In this document: positions 1 through 9,255 of the stretch, piece after piece | Layout of the letters: every line of letters starts with the position of its first letter | How positions within the stretch are numbered: position 1 is the stretch's first letter | Assembly: GCF_001650735.1 (NCBI RefSeq) | Contig: NZ_LXVY01000025.1 | Span: 119,144 to 183,143, forward strand | Direction of reading: 5' to 3' | From: Sphingomonas sp. TDK1 | Lineage (GTDB): Bacteria > Pseudomonadota > Alphaproteobacteria > Sphingomonadales > Sphingomonadaceae | DNA: 64,000 nucleotides | Notes under the pieces: model-generated | What the model was told of the DNA's origin: nothing | The model's database searches: none | Seen by the model: only the letters and a program-made list of their open reading frames with translations | Program-made: the position numbers and the translations under genes

Positions 1-3000
1 AGAGGTTGGTCACGTTGGTGCCGAAGAACAGTCGCGAGAGCACCTCGTCCTGCGGCAGCGCCGGGTTGGAGGTGAAGGCGATCTGCGGCTTCTGCGCGGT
101 GCCGGTGATGTTGAGGATCGCGGTGACGCCTTCCGCCGTGGTGTTGGCGGAGATGTCGATCGTCGGGTTGGTCAGCTCCGCGCCCTGGAAGCTGATCACG
201 CCCTTGGTCAGCTCGAACCGGCGGCTGGCGAAACTGTAGGTGCCGCGCACCACTTCCATCGTGCCGCGGATCTGCGGCGCCAGCGTCGTGCCGCCGATGG
301 TGATGTTGGCCTGCCATTCGGACTCGAGGCCCATGCCGCTCACCATCAGGCGGTTGTTGGCGCGGACGCGGATGGCGAGGTCGAAATTGCCGAAGGCGCG
401 CACCGGCTTCCGCGCCTGTGCCTGCTGGTTCGGATCCGCATCGCCCTTGCGCCGCACGCCGGTCAGTTCCGGAATCTCGGCCGCGCCCTGGCGGATGATC
501 TGGTAATTCGCCTCGGGGATGTTGATCTGGCCTTCGATCTTCTGGACGTCGGCATTCTTGGTGATGGTCAGGTTGCCACTCGCCGTGGCACCCAAAGCCT
601 CGCTCCGTGCGAGCCGCGCGTCGTCGAGCTTGACGGTGATCGCCATCGGGAAACCCTCTGCCGATGACAGACCCACCCGGCCGCTGGCGCTGACGGTACC
701 GTCGCCAGCCTTGGCGCTTAGCTGGTTCAAGACGAAGGCATCGTTGGAGAACTGGCCGTCGATCTTCAGGTTGGTCAGGCGAGTACCGGTGCCTTCATTA
801 TCGTAGGTCAGGTTGTCGGCCCGGACGACGCCGTTCAGTTGCGGGCGATCCACCCTCCCGCTGAAATCCGCCGCCATGCCAATCGGGCCGGTCAGTTGCT
901 GGTTGGGCAGCCCGGCAAAGGCAAAGGGGAGCGCCGATGGGCCGTTATAGCGGATTCCGCCGGAGAGGGGCGCCGCCATCAGTCTTTCGGTCCAGCTGCC
1001 GGCGCCCGGCCCGAGCGGGCGCAACGTCGTGACGATACGACCGATGGTCGTCGTCCCGCGCCGGATCAGCGCACGCAGGTCGCCGCCATCGGGAAGCAGC
1101 TTGCCGACCATACTGATGTGGACCGGCGTCGAGACGCGGACGAGGCTCGAGCGGGTGAGATCGTCGACCTCCAAGCGCAGATCCGCGCTTGGGAACGCAT
1201 CGGGCGACGTCTGCGCAAAGTCGAGGCTGCCGGTCGCGGCACCGCCGATGCCGAGATCCGGCACAAAGGCATTCACGATCGCCAGGTCCAGCTTGTCCAG
1301 CCGGGCCTGGAGCACCGTGCCGTCGCCATAGCGACCGGCAAGGCGCACGCTGCCCTGGTCGAAATCGATCTGCGTCGGCAGCAGGCGGTAGGTCCCGTTC
1401 TCGACCGCGATCCGCACGGCCTGTGGCGTGCGGAACTTCACGCCGCTCGCCTGCCCCTGGAGTGCCGCCGTCCACAAATTCGGCGTCATCCGGCCATTCA
1501 GCGCAACGTCGAACGCCACGCCCGAAGAGCCGCTTGCCACCGCCTGTACCGTACCGTTGCCGCCGCGATAGTCGATCTTGGCGCGGGCGGTGCGCAGCAG
1601 GAACTCGCCTCGCTTCAGATTCGCGATCTGCACGTCGGCGACGACCTGCGGTTGATCCGCAAGCACGATGCTTGCGGTGGCGATGGCGCGGCCGATGGTC
1701 AGTTCAGCAACGCCGGGAATGGCGGCATTGGCTGCCGTCGCCTGCACATCCGCGCGCTGGAACTTGCCCTCGGCGCCCAACATGGCGATGCCGTCCACGC
1801 CCGATCCGCGGAAGGTCAGCTGGCCAGCGAACGGCCCCGCGGGTGTCGCCCGCAACTGGCCCGCAATGTCCATGCCCGCGAAGCGGGCGGCATTGACCTG
1901 GATCGCCAGCGCTTTGCCGGTGCGGACAAGGACATCCGCATTGAACGGCCCGTAATTGCTCTCGCCGGTGGAGGTCACTGCATAGGCGTCGCCGCGTCCC
2001 ACCACCTTGGCCTCGACCTTGGCGAGCCCGATGCCCAGCCCCGGCTTCTCCGCCCGAAGAAGTAGCTGCGGCGCATTGAGCGTGCCGGTCACCTGCGCGC
2101 TGAGCGGACCATATTGATCGGAAATCGCGTCCGCCGTGATGCGGATCGGCCCGGCGGGGTCGTACGTCCCCTGCCCGCGCAACACGCGAAACTGGGGCGC
2201 GCGGACGCGGACATCGGCGATGCCGATTACCCCGCGGGGATCGAGGTTCAGCCTTGCGGACGCAACTGTGTTGCCGCCAAGGAAGTTGCGCGCGCCCTCG
2301 TTGAACAGCTTCCGTGTACGTCCAGCGACCTTACCGCGTATGCCCCAGCCCCCGCCGGGAGCGGTGTAGAGTTCTGCATCAGTGCTCAGGTCGACCACGC
2401 CAACCCCGGCGATGGTATAATCGTTGATCCGCCCCTTGAGCGCGCCGGTATAGCGCCCCTTGGCCATGTCGGCAGCGACGATTGCGGTAGCGTCGATCTT
2501 GTCCGACTTCAGCCGCAGATTGTCCGAGAGAATACGGCTGCCCGAGATGGCGAGATCGCCATTCACCGTGAGGTTAGTGACGAGCCCGCCCGCTGCCGCA
2601 TTGAGCCCCGAGACCCGCGCGGCGCGGGCGCGCACCGGCACCAGGATGCGATCCGAATCCACGCGCGCCCGACCTTCGGCATAAAGCTGCTCGACTATTG
2701 TCTCGCCGAAGCCAATCGCGCCGGCGGACAGCTTGTAGTCGACCAGCGGAGTCGCAAAAGCGCCTTCCAGCGCCAGCGAAGCCCGCACCGATCGCCCGAC
2801 CAGCTTCGGTGCGATCGTGCCCGGCTTCAGCAGCATCGCATCTACGTGCACGCCGTGAAACACATTGTTACCGAGATCGACCAAGCCCTGGGCCTGCGCG
2901 GAAAGCGCATCGGACTTGAGCTTGATCACGCCGTCCGCCTTGCGATCCGCCCAACGGAAATCGGTATCAAGCCGCAATCCCGGCGCAGTCAGCCGCTCGA

Positions 3001-3892
3001 CCGGTCCTTGAAGATACAGGCCCGGGTGCGTCATCCCGCGGATCTGGAAGCGACCGTTATCGGCCGTCACGTCGAGATCGGCAAGGCTGCCGCCACCTAG
3101 TGTCGCAACTCCCTTGCCGGCCCAGTGCTTCCAGTCGCCCGCGCCCTGCACGGTCGCTACCAGTGGTGCCTGGAACTTGGCGAGACCGGCAACCAGGCCG
3201 CCCTTGGGGGCGTTCAGGCGCAGGTCGATGTCGAGCCGATTGGCCTGCGGCACCGCATCCAGCTTCAACGTAACGCGATCACCACCAGCTACGCCGCGTG
3301 CCGCGATGGTTCCGGCGTCCGCCACCAACTGGGCGCGCCCATCCGACAAATGCGCGGAGCCGCTGAGCTGCGCAATGTGACGCTGGCCGTCCACCGCCGG
3401 CGCAATATCGATCCGCGCCACGTTCAGGCGCGCGACGTCGACGTTCAGGTCCGGCAGCAGGGGCGCGTCGGGATCCCCAGACGGCTTCAGCTCGGGCAGC
3501 CGTGCGAGCCGGATTTCCGGGCTCTCCAGGTTGCGGATGTCGATCCGGTTCTTGAGGTAGGACAGCGGCCGCCAGTCCAGCTTGATCTCCTGCGCGGTGG
3601 CGAACACGCCCTTTGTGTCGCTCACGCGCACGTCGCGCAGCACCATGCCGCCATAGATCGAGCCGTCGATCCGACCGATACGGAAGCTCAGCCCGGATTC
3701 GAGTTTCAGCCGCGCCAGCTGGTCGGCGATCAGTCGCCGACCAGGCTGCGTGTCGAGCCCCAGTACGGCGAGCCCCGCCAGAGCAGCGATCGACACCAGG
3801 CCGACAGCGATCCAGCTGACAATCTTCACCCACAGCGATCGGCCGGTGCGCACCACCGTCACGGTCTCGGTTTCGGGCACTTCGTCCGCCAT
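1..3892 (-). CDS. tamB: Translocation and assembly module protein TamB, 5' part (cut by window edge)
   Basis: This is the first roughly 1,297 codons of TamB, an inner-membrane-anchored AsmA-like protein that spans the periplasm and works with TamA in outer-membrane assembly or lipid transport. The translation opens with a short cytoplasmic stretch, then one hydrophobic anchor at about residues 22-45, followed by very long, repetitive, beta-strand-rich sequence as expected for the periplasmic groove. The family-defining C-terminal TamB (DUF490) domain lies left of position 1, so the gene is truncated by the window, not broken. The ATG at 3892 shares one base with the tamA stop (TGATG), so the two are translationally coupled. 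Identification rests on architecture and on the tamA neighbour. Confidence 0.88.
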   Translation of the reverse strand, partial: MADEVPETETVTVVRTGRSLWVKIVSWIAVGLVSIAALAGLAVLGLDTQPGRRLIADQLARLKLESGLSFRIGRIDGSIYGGMVLRDVRVSDTKGVFATAQEIKLDWRPLSYLKNRIDIRNLESPEIRLARLPELKPSGDPDAPLLPDLNVDVARLNVARIDIAPAVDGQRHIAQLSGSAHLSDGRAQLVADAGTIAARGVAGGDRVTLKLDAVPQANRLDIDLRLNAPKGGLVAGLAKFQAPLVATVQGAGDWKHWAGKGVATLGGGSLADLDVTADNGRFQIRGMTHPGLYLQGPVERLTAPGLRLDTDFRWADRKADGVIKLKSDALSAQAQGLVDLGNNVFHGVHVDAMLLKPGTIAPKLVGRSVRASLALEGAFATPLVDYKLSAGAIGFGETIVEQLYAEGRARVDSDRILVPVRARAARVSGLNAAAGGLVTNLTVNGDLAISGSRILSDNLRLKSDKIDATAIVAADMAKGRYTGALKGRINDYTIAGVGVVDLSTDAELYTAPGGGWGIRGKVAGRTRKLFNEGARNFLGGNTVASARLNLDPRGVIGIADVRVRAPQFRVLRGQGTYDPAGPIRITADAISDQYGPLSAQVTGTLNAPQLLLRAEKPGLGIGLAKVEAKVVGRGDAYAVTSTGESNYGPFNADVLVRTGKALAIQVNAARFAGMDIAGQLRATPAGPFAGQLTFRGSGVDGIAMLGAEGKFQRADVQATAANAAIPGVAELTIGRAIATASIVLADQPQVVADVQIANLKRGEFLLRTARAKIDYRGGNGTVQAVASGSSGVAFDVALNGRMTPNLWTAALQGQASGVKFRTPQAVRIAVENGTYRLLPTQIDFDQGSVRLAGRYGDGTVLQARLDKLDLAIVNAFVPDLGIGGAATGSLDFAQTSPDAFPSADLRLEVDDLTRSSLVRVSTPVHISMVGKLLPDGGDLRALIRRGTTTIGRIVTTLRPLGPGAGSWTERLMAAPLSGGIRYNGPSALPFAFAGLPNQQLTGPIGMAADFSGRVDRPQLNGVVRADNLTYDNEGTGTRLTNLKIDGQFSNDAFVLNQLSAKAGDGTVSASGRVGLSSAEGFPMAITVKLDDARLARSEALGATASGNLTITKNADVQKIEGQINIPEANYQIIRQGAAEIPELTGVRRKGDADPNQQAQARKPVRAFGNFDLAIRVRANNRLMVSGMGLESEWQANITIGGTTLAPQIRGTMEVVRGTYSFASRRFELTKGVISFQGAELTNPTIDISANTTAEGVTAILNITGTAQKPQIAFTSNPALPQDEVLSRLFFGTNVTNL

Positions 3893-6126
3893 CAAAATGC
3901 CTGCCCGATCGAGATGTAGAGCGCGATTTTCGACTCGCCCTTCTTGCGTGCGATCGGCGTGGCCACGTCGACGCGCAGCGGGCCGAAATTCGTGTAGAGC
4001 CGGCCGCCGATGCCTGCGCCAAAGCGCAGGTTGCGGCCCGTAGGCGTGGTGCCCTCATAGACCTGGCCCGCATCGAGAAACGGCACGATGCCGTAATTGC
4101 CGAAGCGATAGCGCGCCTCAATGCCGAACTCGTTGAACGCACGACCGCCCACTGGCTTGCCGTCCGGCGAGCGCGGGCCCAGTTCCTGATATCCAAAGCC
4201 GCGGACCGATCCACCGCCACCGCCATAATAGCGCCGCGAAGGCGGCAGGTCGTCGCGCGAAACGCCGCTGATCGACCCTGCCCGCGCCCGACCTGCCAGC
4301 ACGATACTGCTGGTAATCGGGTAATAGCCGTCTACCTCCAGCATCATGCGCGCATAAGGCCGCACCGAACCTCGTACCGACGTTTCGGCACTCAAATTGC
4401 CCTTGATGCGATAGCCTCGGGTCGGGTTCAGCAAGTCGTCCGACGTGTCATACCCCAGGAAGGTCGGGATCGCAGCGATAAGCCAGGTGCCCCGGTCGCG
4501 TTTCCCGAGATCGTAATTGTATCGATCCTCGTTCGAACCAACGAGCTCGGCGCCATAATAATAGGTCCAGCGCTTCTGCCAGATTGGGGTGGAGTCACGC
4601 GAAATACGCGTAGAAAGCGTTGTGGTGAACGCCTCGAACGCATCGTAATCGCTGTGATTGAGCGACGCGGTCACCAGGAAGGTCCGGTCGCGCTTGCCGG
4701 CATTGGACCGGCGGAAGGTAGTGGTCAGCGCCTGTTCCTGGGTACCGAAGATGCCGCTGACGGTCAGCGCGCCTTCGGGCGGGAACAAGTTCCGATGCGC
4801 CCAGCTCGCCTGCGCCTTGATACCTTGCCCCGTGCTGTAGCCGAGTTCGCCAGCCAGCGTTCGCGCCTTGCCCGCGACTTGGCGTACCAGCAGATCCACC
4901 TGCTGAGTCCCGTCGGGGCCTGGCGCATTGGTGCGCTGCGGCTCAACCGACACGGTAGAGAATAGGCCCGTCGCGATCAGCGCCTGCCGAAGGTCGTCGA
5001 CCTTGCGGCTGTCATAGATCTGGCCTTCGCGATACCGCCGGAAGATCTCGATATGCTCCGACGTGAAAACCTGCCTGCGGCCGGCGGTCTGGATCTTACC
5101 GAAGCTCGCCCGTGGGCCCAGCGTTACCGGCAAGGTATAGTCCCCCGTGTGCGTTGCATCGTCGAGTACGACGTCCCGCTGGCCCAGCTCGACGAAGGGG
5201 TAGCCTTGCTGCGGCAGGCGCAGCGAAACGTTGGCCTCTGCCCCGAGCACACGATTTGCCTCAAGCGGATCCCCCGGGTTGAGGTTCAGCTCACGGTCGA
5301 GCAGGCCTGGCGGCACGGTCGGATCGCTCGTCACGCGTACGGCACCCAAGCGGTAGAGCTTGCCGGGTGAAGCGATGATCGTCGCCTTGACAGCGCCGGA
5401 ATTCGGCGGATCCTGTGCGATGGAGGACGAGGCTGTGGCGTCGTAATAGCCGAGCGACTTCATCAGCCGCAGCGCCAGCTTCTCGTCCTCGCGCGCACGA
5501 GCCGAAACCATCGCGGCGTTGGCCGCCTTGCCCTTTCCGTGGTGAAGCGCCGATAGCTGGCGGAATTCGTCTTCCAGCCGAAGCGCCTCCAGCCCGTCGA
5601 CCTGCACCGTGTACCGGATGGCGGGCGCCTTCTCGGCGTCGTCCGCAGTATCGCCGACCGGCTCGACCTTGAACGCGGCGAGCGGGGGCAGCGGCGCGAG
5701 CATCTCCGGCGATTCGGGACCAGCAGGCGTGAACCCCTGGTCGCCAGCAGGCGAAACACCCTGCGCTGCCGTGCCGAGCGCCGGCGTAGCATTGGATGCC
5801 GGCAGCGCGGGCTGCACGGTCGCCCTTGGATTCAGTGCGGGCTTTTGCGGCGCGGTGGTCGCCGGCTTCTGGAAGCCGCCCAGCGGCTCCAGCGGCGCAT
5901 TGATATCGTCGCTGAGTTTGGGAAGCGCCTGCTCGAACGTCTTGTCTGGGACGATCGGTGCGTTCTCCTGCGCGTCAGCGGCAACAGGCTGGTCTTGCGC
6001 AGGCGACGCGGACTGCGGGGCGCCCTGCCCCGGCTTAGGATCGTTTAGCTGGGCGTGTGCGATAGCGGGCACGAACCCTGCCCCCGCCAACGCGGCGACC
6101 CAAACCACCCGAACCCCTTTACCCAC
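3892..6126 (-). CDS. tamA: Outer-membrane assembly factor TamA (BamA/Omp85 family)
   Basis: TamA is the Omp85-family outer-membrane barrel partner of TamB. A GTG start at 6126 is chosen because a strong GGAGGAGG ribosome site precedes it and the protein then begins with a signal peptide ending AIAHA-Q near residue 25; the frame stays open upstream, but that extension looks non-coding. After the signal peptide there is an unusual stretch of about 130 residues rich in Pro, Ala and Gln, then POTRA-like sequence, then the surface-antigen (D15) barrel, ending in the terminal phenylalanine (GQAF) typical of barrels recognised by BAM. Length is 744 residues, longer than typical TamA (about 580) largely because of the low-complexity insert. 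It is the first gene of a tamA-tamB operon. Confidence 0.9.
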   Translation of the reverse strand: MGKGVRVVWVAALAGAGFVPAIAHAQLNDPKPGQGAPQSASPAQDQPVAADAQENAPIVPDKTFEQALPKLSDDINAPLEPLGGFQKPATTAPQKPALNPRATVQPALPASNATPALGTAAQGVSPAGDQGFTPAGPESPEMLAPLPPLAAFKVEPVGDTADDAEKAPAIRYTVQVDGLEALRLEDEFRQLSALHHGKGKAANAAMVSARAREDEKLALRLMKSLGYYDATASSSIAQDPPNSGAVKATIIASPGKLYRLGAVRVTSDPTVPPGLLDRELNLNPGDPLEANRVLGAEANVSLRLPQQGYPFVELGQRDVVLDDATHTGDYTLPVTLGPRASFGKIQTAGRRQVFTSEHIEIFRRYREGQIYDSRKVDDLRQALIATGLFSTVSVEPQRTNAPGPDGTQQVDLLVRQVAGKARTLAGELGYSTGQGIKAQASWAHRNLFPPEGALTVSGIFGTQEQALTTTFRRSNAGKRDRTFLVTASLNHSDYDAFEAFTTTLSTRISRDSTPIWQKRWTYYYGAELVGSNEDRYNYDLGKRDRGTWLIAAIPTFLGYDTSDDLLNPTRGYRIKGNLSAETSVRGSVRPYARMMLEVDGYYPITSSIVLAGRARAGSISGVSRDDLPPSRRYYGGGGGSVRGFGYQELGPRSPDGKPVGGRAFNEFGIEARYRFGNYGIVPFLDAGQVYEGTTPTGRNLRFGAGIGGRLYTNFGPLRVDVATPIARKKGESKIALYISIGQAF

Positions 6127-6253
6127 GCGCCTCCTCCGGGAGCCGCGATTTCGACCGGCCCGCCCGCTCTCGTAACGGTCTATTGCGGATTTTGCTCCCC
6201 CCTCTGCGCCTTTCGACGCAATGCGCGCGGTCAACCGACGGCATGGGTCAGCT

Positions 6254-6700
6254 TCAGGCGGCCTTGAACGTCGCGGCGGCCGCCTCGATCCGGACCAGCA
6301 TCGCCGCAAGCTGCACTCGCTCCGAATCGGAGAAGCTAGCGAACAAAGCGCGTTCTATCTCAAGCGCCTTCGGTGCGATCTGCTCATAGAGCTGCCACCC
6401 TTCCGGCGTCAGCGCGACAAGGTGCGACCGCTGGTCACTGGGGTTCGTAGCACGCGCGATAAGCCCCCGCTCGACCAAGCCAATCGCCGCTCGACTCACC
6501 GTCACCTTGTCCATCTGCGTGCGGCCGCAGAGCGCCTGCTGACTCATCGCCCCGCCCTCCGCCAGCACGGCGACGAGACGCCATTCCGGAATGCGCAAGC
6601 CGAAAAGCGACCGGTAGACACTCGCCACCGCGTCCGAGACCGCATTGGAGGCGATGGACATGCGGTACGGCAGAAAATCGTCCAATTTCAATGCAGTCAT
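6254..6700 (-). CDS. MarR-family transcriptional regulator
   Basis: A 148-residue winged-helix repressor of the MarR family. The recognition region (MSQQALCGRTQMDKVTVSR) and the wing motif DQRSHLVALTPEG match the family, and length is normal. It would act as a cytoplasmic dimer whose DNA binding is relieved by a small ligand; neither ligand nor targets can be read from sequence. Translation most likely starts at the ATG at 6700; a GTG two codons upstream (6706) is in frame. It lies 127 bases upstream of tamA on the same strand but does not look coupled to it. The TTGCAA repeat at 6753-6767 is a possible autoregulatory operator. Confidence 0.85.
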   Translation of the reverse strand: MTALKLDDFLPYRMSIASNAVSDAVASVYRSLFGLRIPEWRLVAVLAEGGAMSQQALCGRTQMDKVTVSRAAIGLVERGLIARATNPSDQRSHLVALTPEGWQLYEQIAPKALEIERALFASFSDSERVQLAAMLVRIEAAAATFKAA

Positions 6701-6752
6701 CCCCACCCCTTACCTAGGAATTAACCAATTCGCAGCTGACAACGCTGGCAGG

Positions 6753-6767
6753 TTGCAATTTTTGCAA
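6753..6767. promoter_or_regulatory. Repeated palindrome TTGCAA-TTT-TTGCAA upstream of marR
   Basis: Two copies of the self-palindromic hexamer TTGCAA are separated by three bases, about 55-65 bases upstream of the marR start. Such symmetric AT-rich sites commonly serve as MarR dimer operators. The link to this MarR is inferred from position only; the site could equally belong to the candidate plus-strand RNA that follows. Confidence 0.35.
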
Positions 6768-6784
6768 TGATACCGGTAACAGTT

Positions 6785-6885
6785 CGCACTTGCAGCAGAT
6801 GCCGGTGCGGTGCAGAACGATCGGGCCTTTCAGGCATCCTCTCCTAAGACTTTCATAGGCTGCCCTCCGGGGCGGCCTTTTTTTT
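6785..6885 (+). ncRNA. Candidate small RNA ending in an intrinsic terminator
   Basis: The gap between marR and the prepilin peptidase (both minus strand) ends in a canonical plus-strand terminator (6858-6885), so some plus-strand transcript must end here, yet no plausible plus-strand reading frame precedes it. The segment just before the terminator carries a pyrimidine-rich TCCTCTCCT tract (6837-6845) that is complementary to Shine-Dalgarno sequences, a feature of known alphaproteobacterial small RNAs. The 5' end is a guess, since no convincing sigma-70 promoter is visible. It could instead be the 3' end of a longer antisense transcript. Confidence 0.4.
6858..6885 (+). terminator. Strong Rho-independent terminator on the plus strand
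   Basis: An eight-pair stem GGCTGCCC / GGGCGGCC (one T-G pair) with a TCCG loop is followed directly by eight thymines. The T-run lies on the plus strand only, so it does not serve the flanking minus-strand genes. Confidence 0.8.
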
Positions 6886-6905
6886 GGCGTGCGCCGGGCC
6901 GTGGA

Positions 6906-7718
6906 TCAATGGTTGATCGGCGCCGGCTGCCATGTCACCAGCTCCACCGGGCCTATGTGCTGCGGGACGAGTTGAGGCCCGAGCCATACCGCCCAGGCGC
7001 CAGCCGCCAGCATCACCCCGAAAGGCAGCCGATCGCTAGCCCGCACACGCCGCCCTGCCACCATCATCGCCAGCACCACCGCAAGCCCGATCAGGCTTGC
7101 CGCGAGCAGAACCACCGGCAGATTGTCCCAGCCGAGCCAGCAGCCGATCGCCCCGAATAGCTTGGGATCCCCACCTCCCAGTCCCTGCCGCCCACGCAGC
7201 GCCTTGTAGACCCGTGCGACCAGCCACAGCACCGCGAATCCAACGACGCCGCCGATCACGCGCGCGCTGAGCGGTACGCCGTTTCCGGCCGCCCCCACGC
7301 AGAGCCCGACGACGGCCAACGCAACATTGAGCCCGTTCGGCAACCAGAAGGCTGCGAGGTCCAGCGCCGCGAGCGCCAGCAGCAGCCAGCCGAACACGGC
7401 GCCCACGACACCCTCGACACCCGGCGCGGCAAGCCCTGCCACCACGCCGATCGCTAGCCCAACCACCTCGGTCAACCAGTGGCTCGGCGCGATCCGGGCA
7501 GCGCAATGGCGGCAGCGCCCCCGTTGCACGATGTAGCTGAGCACCGGCACCAGCTCTGCAGCACCGAGACTCGTGCCGCAGGAATCGCATGCCGATCGCC
7601 CCTGCGCCACGCCACGCCCCTCGGGCCACCGGATCGCCCCCGTCGCGATGAAGCTGCCGAACACAGAGCCCAGCAGCCCGAGCAGGACAGGCCAGCCCCA
7701 ATGGTCAATCGGTGTCAT
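6906..7718 (-). CDS. Prepilin peptidase (type IV leader peptidase, A24 family)
   Basis: A polytopic inner-membrane aspartyl protease that cleaves the leader of type IV prepilins or type II secretion pseudopilins and usually N-methylates the new N-terminus. The N-terminal zinc-binding cysteine pairs CDSC and CRHC are present, as is the second catalytic-aspartate motif GGGDPKL near residue 180; about eight hydrophobic segments fill the rest of 270 residues. No pilus or secretion genes are in the window, so PilD cannot be told from GspO. Its start overlaps the stop of the small membrane protein upstream by 14 bases, suggesting co-transcription. Confidence 0.88.
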   Translation of the reverse strand: MTPIDHWGWPVLLGLLGSVFGSFIATGAIRWPEGRGVAQGRSACDSCGTSLGAAELVPVLSYIVQRGRCRHCAARIAPSHWLTEVVGLAIGVVAGLAAPGVEGVVGAVFGWLLLALAALDLAAFWLPNGLNVALAVVGLCVGAAGNGVPLSARVIGGVVGFAVLWLVARVYKALRGRQGLGGGDPKLFGAIGCWLGWDNLPVVLLAASLIGLAVVLAMMVAGRRVRASDRLPFGVMLAAGAWAVWLGPQLVPQHIGPVELVTWQPAPINH

Positions 7719-7965
7719 GCGGCTTTCGCTTGCGGATCAGATACCGATACACCCCGAAGACGTTGATGCAGAACAGCACCAGGTTCTGGGTCCATAGCGG
7801 CTCGTCGTCCGTCACCACCGCGCCGCTGATCCAGCAGATGCTGGATGCCACGAACAGGGCGAATCCCCAGCCGGTGACCCGCCTCCCGAGGTCCAGGGAG
7901 ACCAGAAACGCCGCGATCATGCCGCTGATCGAGGCACTCCATTTCAGGATGTCGACAAGGTTCAC
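7705..7965 (-). CDS. Small membrane protein of unknown function, three predicted TM segments
   Basis: An 86-residue protein with three hydrophobic segments (about residues 10-25, 32-52 and 60-77) and a short basic C-terminus. A GTG start at 7965 is supported by the ribosome site AAGGGA seven bases upstream; the frame is open far beyond but runs antisense to the thiolase. The third segment carries an N-x6-NVFGVYR pattern that resembles small SWEET- or PnuC-like helix bundles, but this is only a resemblance. It overlaps the prepilin peptidase start by 14 bases and is probably co-transcribed with it. No function can be assigned. Confidence 0.6.
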   Translation of the reverse strand: MNLVDILKWSASISGMIAAFLVSLDLGRRVTGWGFALFVASSICWISGAVVTDDEPLWTQNLVLFCINVFGVYRYLIRKRKPHDTD

Positions 7966-8055
7966 GCACGGATCCCTTCCTGCGGGAGCGCGATGGCTTT
8001 TGCAAACCGCGCGCTGTCCCCCTAGATCACCGGCAAACACCCGAGAGGAGCCTTT

Positions 8056-9243
8056 ATGTCCGCCGACCCTGTCGTCATCCTGTCCTATGCCCGTACGCCG
8101 ATGGGAAGCTTTCAGGGCACCCTCGCGGATGCGGCAGCAACCGATCTTGGCGCCACCGCAGTGGGCGCAGCAGTCGAGCGGGCCGGTCTCAAGGGCGAGG
8201 CGATCGAGCGCATCTATATGGGCTGCGTGCTTCCCGCCGGACTGGGCCAGGCGCCCGCCCGACAGGCCGCATTGAAGGCGGGCCTGCCCCAGCACATCGA
8301 AGCGACGACGATCAACAAGATGTGCGGATCGGGCATGCAGGCGACGATCATGGCCGCGGAGGCACTTGCAGCCGGCTCGGTAGAGTTGCTCATCGCCGGC
8401 GGCATGGAGAGCATGACCAACGCGCCCTACCTGTCGATGCGCCACCGCAGCGGCGCGCGGATCGGCCATGACGTTCTGAAAGACCATATGTTCCTCGACG
8501 GGCTGGAAGACGCCTATGAGCCCGGCCGCCTGATGGGCAGCTTCGCCGAGGAGACGGCGAAGGAATATCAGTTCACCCGTGAGGCGCAGGACGCCTTCGC
8601 CATCGCCAGCCTGGAGCGCGCTAAGGCGGCACAGACCAGCGGCGCCTTCGATCGCGAGATCGTCCCGGTCGAACTGCAGGGGCGTAAGGGCGTGGTGACC
8701 GTGACGCTCGACGAGCAGCCGACTAAGGCCGATCCGGCCAAGATCCCCACGCTCAAGCCCGCTTTCGCCAAGGACGGCACGATCACCGCCGCCAATGCAT
8801 CGTCGATCTCGGACGGCGCCGCGGCCCTGGTGCTGGCCCGTGCTTCGACGGCGGAGAAGCTGGGGCTGACGCCGATTGCGCGCATCGTCTCGCACGCCGC
8901 CCACGCCCATGCGCCGGCACGCTTCACCACCGCGCCCGTTTTCGCGATGCGCAAGGCGCTGGAGAAGGCGGGTTGGGAAACGGGCGATGTGGACCTGTTC
9001 GAAGTCAACGAAGCGTTCGCCTGCGTTACGATGATCGCGATGCACGAACTCGGGCTCAGCCATGATGCGGTAAACATTCACGGGGGTGCCTGCGCACTTG
9101 GTCATCCGATCGGCGCGAGCGGCGCGCGGGTGCTGGCGACCTTGCTCTCGGCGCTGGAAAGCAACGGCCAGAAGCGCGGACTTGCCTCGCTCTGCATCGG
9201 GGGCGGAGAAGCGACTGCAGTGGCCGTGGAACTGATGGATTGA
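8056..9243 (+). CDS. Acetyl-CoA C-acetyltransferase (thiolase)
   Basis: A cytoplasmic thiolase-II family enzyme that condenses two acetyl-CoA molecules or cleaves acetoacetyl-CoA. The nucleophilic cysteine lies in NKMCGSGMQA near residue 90, the catalytic histidine in GGACALGHPIGASGAR, and the second cysteine in SLCIGGGEAT at the C-terminus; 395 residues is the usual length. The start at 8056 follows an AGAGGAG ribosome site. It could feed polyhydroxybutyrate synthesis, ketone-body or amino-acid breakdown; no partner genes for any of these are adjacent. A hairpin-rich repeat follows its stop codon. Confidence 0.92.
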   Translation: MSADPVVILSYARTPMGSFQGTLADAAATDLGATAVGAAVERAGLKGEAIERIYMGCVLPAGLGQAPARQAALKAGLPQHIEATTINKMCGSGMQATIMAAEALAAGSVELLIAGGMESMTNAPYLSMRHRSGARIGHDVLKDHMFLDGLEDAYEPGRLMGSFAEETAKEYQFTREAQDAFAIASLERAKAAQTSGAFDREIVPVELQGRKGVVTVTLDEQPTKADPAKIPTLKPAFAKDGTITAANASSISDGAAALVLARASTAEKLGLTPIARIVSHAAHAHAPARFTTAPVFAMRKALEKAGWETGDVDLFEVNEAFACVTMIAMHELGLSHDAVNIHGGACALGHPIGASGARVLATLLSALESNGQKRGLASLCIGGGEATAVAVELMD

Positions 9244-9255
9244 GCTACGCCATAA

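Noticed and set aside
839..3100. Long plus-strand open frames antisense to tamB
   Set aside because: High G+C coding DNA leaves antisense frames open. The translations are Arg/Ala/His-rich without domains, while the minus strand reads as a continuous TamB.
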